Positions 14,697-20,304 of a stretch of 20,304 nucleotides of DNA are shown piece by piece (within the stretch, counting starts at the first letter, position 1; each line of letters begins with the position of its first letter). The stretch spans positions 1-20,304 of the forward strand of contig JAYVXO010000074.1 of NCBI GenBank assembly GCA_043785105.1. Direction: 5' to 3'. The notes under the pieces were generated by a model. The model had not been told where the DNA came from, made no database searches, and worked only from the letters and a program-made list of their open reading frames with translations. The position numbers and the translations under genes are program-made. Source of the stretch: Fimbriiglobus sp043785105. Its GTDB lineage: Bacteria > Planctomycetota > Planctomycetia > Gemmatales > Gemmataceae.

Positions 14697-16418
14697 TTAT
14701 TTGGGTAACGGTTCTGGTACCCAGTCTTGTGTGACCCGGTAAACACCCACTCGTAAGCGGGGGTAGTCCCGACCGAGAATCGGGACCACTCCGCCATAAA
14801 GCGTCGGCACGGTTTGGTAGGGCAACGGGTCGTCCCAGACGTGTTCCCCGATCGGTTCGAGAATCGCCCAGTTCACTACGAATTTAGGTCGCCCACTATC
14901 GGGACGATAGAACCCCTCGTCCTCGTTCGGTATCAATGGAAGCACGAGCCAATCCCCACGTTGAATGTGCGTGTGGCCAGGGTGAACCAACTTCATTCCG
15001 AGGCGATCCGTGTAGTATTGCCAACCCCAATGCCCTTGCGTCCACACTTGATTCCGACCGCGTTCACCGATTGTTGCCGACGCCCGATACGCAAGCTGTC
15101 GTTCCGGCCAAGCATCCCAACAATCGAGCGCGAAAATAGTACATCCGAACACCACACCGTAAATCACAACCCACCGATCGGGTTGCACACTGCGAACCCG
15201 ACTGACCAACCGCGACGCGATGAAACTGAACAAGATCGCAACCATCATCACCCGACGCGCGGCGGGGAAGGGCGTCAACACGAAGTAGGCACCCACTTCG
15301 ATGGCAAACCAACCGACCAAGAACCACGTCATGCGGTTCAACCGTAACGCGACTTTCCACTTCCGACGACGAACGAGTAACGTGAAACAAGCTAACAGAA
15401 TCGTGACGATAACCGCTGTTCCCAAACTGTTGAAGACAAGCTCCGAGAGTTGCAAACGTGGCGTTCCGGTTTGTGCATTGCGTAGCAACAGGGAAGCCGA
15501 ATACGGCGTCACGCAAACTGCAACCAAGCCGAGTACCGTGATGATCGCCGTGCCGATGACCACCCAGCGCGGGAACCCGACGGCGCGACCGGCATACAAC
15601 CCGGACACCACCGCGAGACCGCCGAGGTAGCCAATCATCGGCTTCGCCAACTCGGATTTTTCAGACCACCAATTTTGTAATGCTTCGCTGAACCCGAGAT
15701 CATTCCCGCTTGGTTGTTGCGCCTGCAAGTGATGCAAGAAATGGCTCTCGCCACAAGTTCGCGTCACGTAGAATTCCCATGCCACGAACAGTGCTAATCC
15801 AGTCGCAATAGCAACACCCGCTTGCCAGATTTTGCGGTGGGTGAACCCGTACCACAGCAACACGGCGGGGAGCGAAATCATCGTGTACTTCGTCTGGGCC
15901 GCAAGTCCGGCGACAATTCCACTCAGGATCAGCCAACGGATTCGGCTATTTTCGCAACCACGAATCAAGCAGACGACACTAGCCAAACCAAGTGCCACAG
16001 CGGGCACATCCAGCATGAAGTTGAATAATGGCAAAACTGCCGGTGAGAACGCCAGCAAAACTAACCCATCCCGTTCATGACTGCGTGTGAAGCGCCTCAA
16101 CAGAAACGCCGCCGATTCGCAAAAGATCCAGGCGAACGGGAAGAGCCACAGTTTCAACAAGAACAAATGCTCACCGAAAATACTGATGCCACACGCTAGC
16201 CAGTACGGCAGTACCGGCGGAAGCAAAACTTCCATCGCGGGTTGTGGCGCTGAGTACCAAAAAAGCTCGAAATCATACGGATGAAGTGGATTCGTTGCGA
16301 GGTGCCGAGCGAACAGTAGATATGCAGTGTCATCGACGACAACCGGCTTCGTACCGTTCAACCCGGTCATGATGACCGCGAGTAGCGCTGGCAAGTACCG
16401 ATTTTTCCCAACATCCAT
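14697..16418 (-). CDS. GT-C integral membrane glycosyltransferase (family 39/ArnT-like)
   Basis: 573 residues with about ten or more hydrophobic segments, resembling the PMT_2/ArnT-type glycosyltransferases that use polyprenyl-phosphate sugars at the membrane. The first periplasmic loop carries the acidic pair D29-D30 in VVVDDTAYLLFARHL, which fits the DDxxY-type motif of this group, followed by LPPVLPYWLACGISIFGEHL. Helices continue to about residue 430; the C-terminal 140 residues form a soluble domain (GHWGWQYYTDRLGMKLVHPG). Acceptor and sugar cannot be inferred. The start ATG 16416-16418 diverges from the lipB-like gene across 97 bp. No other glycan gene is next to it. Confidence 0.83.
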   Translation of the reverse strand: MDVGKNRYLPALLAVIMTGLNGTKPVVVDDTAYLLFARHLATNPLHPYDFELFWYSAPQPAMEVLLPPVLPYWLACGISIFGEHLFLLKLWLFPFAWIFCESAAFLLRRFTRSHERDGLVLLAFSPAVLPLFNFMLDVPAVALGLASVVCLIRGCENSRIRWLILSGIVAGLAAQTKYTMISLPAVLLWYGFTHRKIWQAGVAIATGLALFVAWEFYVTRTCGESHFLHHLQAQQPSGNDLGFSEALQNWWSEKSELAKPMIGYLGGLAVVSGLYAGRAVGFPRWVVIGTAIITVLGLVAVCVTPYSASLLLRNAQTGTPRLQLSELVFNSLGTAVIVTILLACFTLLVRRRKWKVALRLNRMTWFLVGWFAIEVGAYFVLTPFPAARRVMMVAILFSFIASRLVSRVRSVQPDRWVVIYGVVFGCTIFALDCWDAWPERQLAYRASATIGERGRNQVWTQGHWGWQYYTDRLGMKLVHPGHTHIQRGDWLVLPLIPNEDEGFYRPDSGRPKFVVNWAILEPIGEHVWDDPLPYQTVPTLYGGVVPILGRDYPRLRVGVYRVTQDWVPEPLPK

Positions 16419-16515
16419 GACAAGTCGCTCGTTTCAAAAAGTCACGTTCTCGCAGTGTTGTGTTGCGTGCTAAAGTAGGAACATACTCCTTCAGGGGAAA
16501 AAAAGGATCGCCGCC

Positions 16516-17262
16516 GTGCTTGAAACCAGTTGCCCCACACCCTCCGTTGGACCCGTGGTCCAGGCGTATTTGCTTGGTTCGTTAGACTTGCCGACCGCGT
16601 TGGCGTTCCAACGGCGGTTGGTCTACGACATCTCGGGTGAACCGAATACCGGCGCCGTGATCCTCTGTGAACACCCCGCAAGCATCTCAATCGGGCGATC
16701 GGGTAGTGCGTCACACATCCGCTCAACGTCCCAAGAACTCCATGCCCAAAGCTTAACCGTCGAATGGATCGCACGTGGTGGCGGAGTGATTCGGCACACG
16801 CCGGGGCAGGTTGTCTGTTACCCGATCTTGTCGTTGGCCGAACTGCAAATGACACCAGCCGTTTACGTTCAAACGCTGTGTGAAATCGTCGCCGAGGTGG
16901 TGCAATCGTTCGGGATCGGTGCCGAAATTGATTCGGAAGCACCGTCGATTCTTGTTCGGGGTCGGCGGGTCGCACAGATTGGCGTGGCGATCCGCCGGGA
17001 CGTGACCTCGTTCGGTGTCGTTATGAACGTCATGCCGGACCTTGAACTCTTCCGCGATCTCGACATCGACGGTGACCCGACGCCAATGACATCCCTACAA
17101 CGAGAGTGTCCGGTGCCGGTGCGGGTTCAAGCGGTTCGCCAGCGGTTGTTAGAAGCCCTCGCGGAACGGTTTCACTTTGCACGGGTGTCCGTGTTTCATT
17201 CCCACCCGACTTTCCTGCCGCGGACCTCGCAGAATGCGATCATCCCTGCCCCTACTCGATAA
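16516..17262 (+). CDS. LipB-like octanoyltransferase homologue lacking catalytic Lys and Cys
   Basis: 248 residues from GTG 16516 with AAAAGGA 8 nt upstream. LipB transfers octanoyl from acyl carrier protein to lipoyl domains, through a thioester on a Cys with help from a Lys 34 residues earlier. The fold signature is clear: EHPASISIGRSG (52-63), RGGGVIRHTPGQVVCYPIL (87-105, His94 kept), GRRVAQIGVAIRR (149-161), FGVVMNV and a TSL after the active-site loop. Aligning GRRVAQIG with E. coli GAKICSLG puts Arg151 at the catalytic Lys; 34 residues on, Asp185 (LDIDGD) replaces the Cys of the NPCG loop. Neither catalytic residue is present. Cys51, Cys101, Cys122 and Cys198 lie elsewhere. Hence gene symbol withheld. 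It overlaps lipA by 29 nt and heads the operon. Confidence 0.85.
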   Translation: MLETSCPTPSVGPVVQAYLLGSLDLPTALAFQRRLVYDISGEPNTGAVILCEHPASISIGRSGSASHIRSTSQELHAQSLTVEWIARGGGVIRHTPGQVVCYPILSLAELQMTPAVYVQTLCEIVAEVVQSFGIGAEIDSEAPSILVRGRRVAQIGVAIRRDVTSFGVVMNVMPDLELFRDLDIDGDPTPMTSLQRECPVPVRVQAVRQRLLEALAERFHFARVSVFHSHPTFLPRTSQNAIIPAPTR

Positions 17263-18178
17263 ACCACCCGCGCAAGTCGAAGAGCCGCCGCGCCGCTTAC
17301 CGTCGTGGTTGAAGCGCAAACTCCCGGCGGGCAACGGCAACTTTTTCACGCAATCGCTGATCGAAGACCTCAAACTCGAAACCGTTTGCGAAAGCGCGAA
17401 GTGCCCCAACCGCCCCGAATGTTGGTCACGGCGGTCCGCGACGTTCATGATTATGGGCAACCTCTGCACCCGCCCGTGCGGGTTTTGCTCCGTTCCGAAA
17501 AGCTCGACGCCCGACCATCTTGAACTCGATGAACCCGGTCGCGTGGCGGAAGCCGCGCACCGATTGGGATTACGACACGTCGTCATCACGTCTGTGACCC
17601 GCGACGACTTGCCGGACGGTGGCGCGGAACATTTTTACCAGTGCGTCCTGGCAGTGCGGGAGCGCACAGGTTCTGCGGTCGAAGTGCTGACGCCGGACTT
17701 CCAAGGCAACACGGCGGCGATTGATCGCGTCATTAAAGCGATGCCCGAGGTGTTCAACCACAACCTGGAAACCGTGCCCCGACTGTACCGAAAAGTGCGG
17801 GGTCGCGCGGAGTATCGGCGCAGTCTCGACTTGTTGGACCGGGTGAAAAAGACGGCACCGAAGCTAGTTACGAAAGCCGGGCTGATGTTGGGCATCGGCG
17901 AAACGATTGAAGAGTTGTTCGATGTCCTCGCCGATTTACGTGCCATCAATTGTGACGTGCTGACGCTGGGTCAATACTTGGCCCCGACGTTGAAGCACAT
18001 CCCGGTCGCGCGCTTTCTGCCACCCGAAGAGTTCGATGACATCGCCGCCCGTGCGCGACTGATGGGCTTCCGCCAAGTCGTGGCCGGGCCGTTCGTGCGG
18101 TCCAGTTATCACGCGGACGAAATGGTCCCGACTGCCGAAGGAGTGCCGAGTCATGTCGGTGCCGATTATCGCGCCTGA
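17234..18178 (+). CDS. lipA: Lipoyl synthase LipA
   Basis: 314 residues from ATG 17234, within the end of the lipB-like gene. LipA is a radical-SAM enzyme that inserts two sulfurs into protein-bound octanoyl groups, using an auxiliary 4Fe-4S cluster that is consumed. The auxiliary triad CESAKCPNRPEC is at C52, C57 and C63; the radical-SAM triad CTRPCGFC is at C78, C82 and C85 (usual form is CTRRCPFC, so two flanking residues differ); the C-terminal FVRSSYHADE supplies the essential RSSY serine (about 289-292). GDDLPDGG-type and TPDFQGN family segments are also present, so it looks fully active. It overlaps the next gene by 26 nt. Its natural partners here, the LipB-like and lipoyl-like proteins, look defective. 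Confidence 0.96.
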   Translation: MRSSLPLLDKPPAQVEEPPRRLPSWLKRKLPAGNGNFFTQSLIEDLKLETVCESAKCPNRPECWSRRSATFMIMGNLCTRPCGFCSVPKSSTPDHLELDEPGRVAEAAHRLGLRHVVITSVTRDDLPDGGAEHFYQCVLAVRERTGSAVEVLTPDFQGNTAAIDRVIKAMPEVFNHNLETVPRLYRKVRGRAEYRRSLDLLDRVKKTAPKLVTKAGLMLGIGETIEELFDVLADLRAINCDVLTLGQYLAPTLKHIPVARFLPPEEFDDIAARARLMGFRQVVAGPFVRSSYHADEMVPTAEGVPSHVGADYRA

Positions 18179-18395
18179 TCTGGGTACCGATCGCGGAACT
18201 GTGAGCCTCTGGTTCGTGAAACCAGGCGAACGGCTCCACGAAGGGGATCGCATCGTGGAACTGCAAATCCCCGGAGCGACGATCGACCTGACCGCGCCCG
18301 TCACCGGCATGATGGGTGAACGATTGGCGTTGCAGTCCGATCGCGTCACACACGGTCAGGTGCTCGGTGTCATCCATGCTGATCCCGACCAATGA
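18153..18395 (+). CDS. Stand-alone lipoyl-domain-like protein without the lipoylated Lys
   Basis: 80 residues, one biotinyl/lipoyl domain. It aligns without gaps to the N-terminal lipoyl domain of E. coli dihydrolipoamide acetyltransferase: IIAPDLGTDRGTVSLWFVKP matches the first half, GERLHEGDRIVEL the second strand pair, and TAPVTGMMGE the return strand. In real lipoyl domains the hairpin tip reads DKA, with the modified Lys; here it reads PGA, with Gly41 at that position. The only lysine in the protein is Lys23 (VKPG), which is not at the tip. It cannot be lipoylated or biotinylated at the normal site. ATG 18153 lies inside lipA with GGAG about 11 nt upstream, implying coupled translation. 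Role unknown; it might be a decoy, scaffold or decayed carrier. Confidence 0.82.
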   Translation: MSVPIIAPDLGTDRGTVSLWFVKPGERLHEGDRIVELQIPGATIDLTAPVTGMMGERLALQSDRVTHGQVLGVIHADPDQ

Positions 18396-18420
18396 TTTTC
18401 CCCGATCGGGTTTTCTCCCC

Positions 18421-19062
18421 ATGACCGAACCGCTCTTTTTGTCGTTCGACGGACTCGATGGTTCGGGGAAATCCACGCAGTGCCAGCGATTAGTTGAACG
18501 TCTGCGATCGTTAGGCGTGATGGTGACCCATGCCATTGATCCAGGGGGGACGGCATTGGGTGCGAAGTTGCGTGAGATTTTGCTGTTCGGCAAGCAGTAC
18601 GACATTAGCCTGCGGACCGAAGCGTTGCTGTTCATGGCCAGCCGAGCGGAACTTGTCGAGCAAGTGATTCGCCCCGCCTTGCAACGCGGGGAAGTGGTCC
18701 TATCGGATCGCTACTTGCTGGCGAACGTCGTCTACCAAGCCCACGCGGGCGGGCTGGATGCAAGCAAGTTGTGGGACATCGGCCACTTTGCTACGGACAA
18801 CATTGAACCGAATCTAACGCTGATATTTGACATCCCTACTGATGTGGCGCGAGACCGGCGCAAGCGGGATGCGGATCGGATGGAATCGCGTGGTTCCGAT
18901 TTTCACGAGCGAGTCCGCCAAGGTTTTCAGACCGAAGCCGCCCGCCGTCCCGTACAGTTTCACGTGGTGGATGCCCGCGAGTCTGTGGAAACCATCGAAC
19001 AACACGTGTGGCAGGTTGTGGCACCACTCCTGGAAACGTCTCGCCACCTTGCACGAACTTAA
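18421..19062 (+). CDS. tmk: Thymidylate kinase
   Basis: 213 residues from ATG 18421 (a longer frame starts at 18316 but begins inside the upstream gene). Phosphorylates dTMP to dTDP in DNA precursor synthesis. P-loop GLDGSGKST (11-19); DPGGT (40-44, usually EPGGT); SDRYLLANVVYQ (95-106) carries the DRY motif, with Ala where DRYxxSxxAYQ has Ser; LID region RRKRDADRMESRG with the Arg residues of the type-II-like LID. Length is normal. It lies 25 nt after the lipoyl-like gene and 12 nt before holB; tmk-holB pairs are common in bacteria and this arrangement suggests one transcript from 16516. Confidence 0.93.
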   Translation: MTEPLFLSFDGLDGSGKSTQCQRLVERLRSLGVMVTHAIDPGGTALGAKLREILLFGKQYDISLRTEALLFMASRAELVEQVIRPALQRGEVVLSDRYLLANVVYQAHAGGLDASKLWDIGHFATDNIEPNLTLIFDIPTDVARDRRKRDADRMESRGSDFHERVRQGFQTEAARRPVQFHVVDARESVETIEQHVWQVVAPLLETSRHLART

Positions 19063-19074
19063 GGAACTGGTTCG

Positions 19075-20085
19075 ATGGTTTGGCATAATATCCAAGGGCA
19101 CGACGCCGCCCGTCAGCAACTCTTCACCGCGTATCGTCGCGGACGGCTCGCCCATGCGTTTCTGTTCACGGGGCCAACAGGCGTTGGGAAAAACCTGTTC
19201 GCCACCGAATTCGCCAAGGCACTGCTCTGCGAAAACTCCCCCGCCGAACTGACAGCGTGCGATCATTGCCAAGCGTGTGCCCAGGTCATGGCAGGCACCC
19301 ACCCCGATTTTTACGTCGCACGAAAGCCGGAGATTCTACATGATTTGTCGATAGATGAACTCCGAATCTTTTGCAAACAACTCGCGTTAAAGCCATCTCG
19401 TGGTAAGCGCGCTGTAGGGATCGTCATAGACGCAGATTATTTAAATGATGCCTCAGCAAACTGTTTCTTGAAAACGCTCGAAGAACCGCCGCCGGGATCA
19501 GTGCTGATTCTGTTGACATCCACGACCGAAGGGCAACTTTCGACGATTCAATCGCGCTGCCAAGTCGTGCGGTTTCATCCACTTCAACCCACTGCGGTTG
19601 CAACGGTGCTGGCCGCCCATGACATCACGGACCCTGCCCAAGTGCAACGTCTCGTGCGTTTGGCAAACGGTTGCCCCGGTCAAGCATTAGCACTGAACGA
19701 TGACGCACTTTGGGCGTTCCGCGAAACGATGTTGGCGACGATGACATCACCGCGCCCGGACTCGGTCACGCTTGCCGAACGGTGGTTTAAATTCGTCGAA
19801 GAAGTTGGGAAAGAAAGTGCGGCGCAACGAGCGCGGGCGTCACTCGTCATCCGCGTGGTGATGGACGCACTTCAGACCGGGTTGCGGTTGGCGTTGGGTG
19901 ATGAATCCATTGCCACCAATCCCGAAATCGAAACCCTTCGCCGGTTCGCGGTGCAGCACGGTCCGGATCAACTGGCGACGTGGTTGGAAGACTGTGCCGA
20001 AGCGGATTACCTCATCGACCGCAAAGTGCAACTCATCCTCGTCATCGAAAGCCTGTCTGATAAACTTTGCCGCACTGCGGTGTAA
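19075..20085 (+). CDS. holB: DNA polymerase III delta-prime subunit
   Basis: 336 residues. Delta-prime is the stator of the sliding-clamp loader. P-loop region FTGPTGVGKNLFA (31-43) ends in Asn40 where the ATP-binding tau/gamma subunits have Thr; delta-prime is generally not an ATPase, so this is expected. Zinc-module cysteines C52, C62, C65 and C68 (CDHCQAC) are all present; Walker-B-like VIDADYLND (117-125) is followed by FLKTLEEPP; the sensor/arginine-finger motif SRC is at 160-162. The C-terminal collar domain is complete. It follows tmk by 12 nt and ends the operon; no strong terminator is visible in the 219 bp to the window edge. Confidence 0.93.
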   Translation: MVWHNIQGHDAARQQLFTAYRRGRLAHAFLFTGPTGVGKNLFATEFAKALLCENSPAELTACDHCQACAQVMAGTHPDFYVARKPEILHDLSIDELRIFCKQLALKPSRGKRAVGIVIDADYLNDASANCFLKTLEEPPPGSVLILLTSTTEGQLSTIQSRCQVVRFHPLQPTAVATVLAAHDITDPAQVQRLVRLANGCPGQALALNDDALWAFRETMLATMTSPRPDSVTLAERWFKFVEEVGKESAAQRARASLVIRVVMDALQTGLRLALGDESIATNPEIETLRRFAVQHGPDQLATWLEDCAEADYLIDRKVQLILVIESLSDKLCRTAV

Positions 20086-20179
20086 CTCATTTCGTTTGGC
20101 CTTTTCGCGCCGTCAATAGTGAACCACACTCACCTGTTCCCGGCGAATTGAATTGAACCCTCTCATACTATCGCTTCAA

Positions 20180-20203
20180 TCGTTACAACCAAGTCGTTAC
20201 AAC
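20180..20203. repeat. 10-bp direct repeat, 14-bp period
   Basis: TCGTTACAAC occurs at 20180-20189 and again at 20194-20203. It lies in the intergenic end of the window just before TATAGGAGTTACGCAG (20207-20222). Function unknown; a binding site or an element edge are possible. Confidence 0.5.
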
Positions 20204-20304
20204 TAATATAGGAGTTACGCAGTTGGGTGATTTTGTTAGCTTTTGTACACCATTTCGGCACTAATAATTCAGGCCGATGTCGGAATGCGAAAGAACTGGG
20301 CTGA

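Noticed and set aside
19075..20085. Asn in place of Thr in the P-loop of HolB as a functional loss
   Set aside because: Delta-prime subunits commonly lack ATPase activity, so this is normal for the family.
20163..20304. Minus-strand frame open to the right edge (about 46 codons, stop at 20163-20165)
   Set aside because: No start codon or ribosome site in the window, composition not codon-like, and the region is AT-rich intergenic sequence.

Overview
The window looks like a chromosomal segment of a planctomycete, most likely of the Gemmataceae. This is inferred from gene style, moderately high GC, many short planctomycete-type secreted proteins and lipoproteins, and dispersed palindromic repeats; no rRNA or marker phylogeny was available. 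No tRNA, rRNA, CRISPR array, phage module or complete insertion sequence was seen.

Layout. 1-1001 (-): a lipoprotein gene whose frame runs without a stop through a 44-bp perfect inverted repeat and off the window edge. 1035-2870 (-): typA/bipA. 2976-3470 (+): a SixA-type phosphohistidine phosphatase closed by a 32-bp palindromic terminator. 3613-4512 (-): a secreted protein resembling a metallopeptidase without its HExxH. 4620-9486 (+): an apparent operon of an exported YyaL/SSP411-type thioredoxin-domain protein, a large zinc-finger-like membrane protein and a histidine phosphatase, followed by a sensorless histidine kinase (9651-10421). 10617-11601 (+): a more AT-rich RelE-like toxin/XRE antitoxin pair. 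11656-12261 (-): a small lipoprotein. 12449-14284 (+): a secreted HEAT plus beta-propeller protein. 14378-14575: a nested palindromic repeat element. 14697-16418 (-): a GT-C (family 39-like) membrane glycosyltransferase. 16516-20085 (+): a tight operon lipB-like, lipA, lipoyl-domain-like, tmk, holB.

The most unusual locus is the last one. An apparently intact LipA (both FeS cysteine triads and the RSSY motif present) sits between a LipB homologue that lacks both catalytic residues (Lys to Arg151, Cys to Asp185) and an 80-residue lipoyl-domain protein that aligns without gaps to E2 lipoyl domains but has Gly41 where the lipoylated Lys should be. Either lipoate assembly has moved to other genes and these two are decayed or repurposed, or this is an undescribed variant of lipoyl biology. 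Other points of interest are the repeat-extended lipoprotein, the TA pair with a long C-terminal extension on the antitoxin, and the Cys-rich membrane protein.
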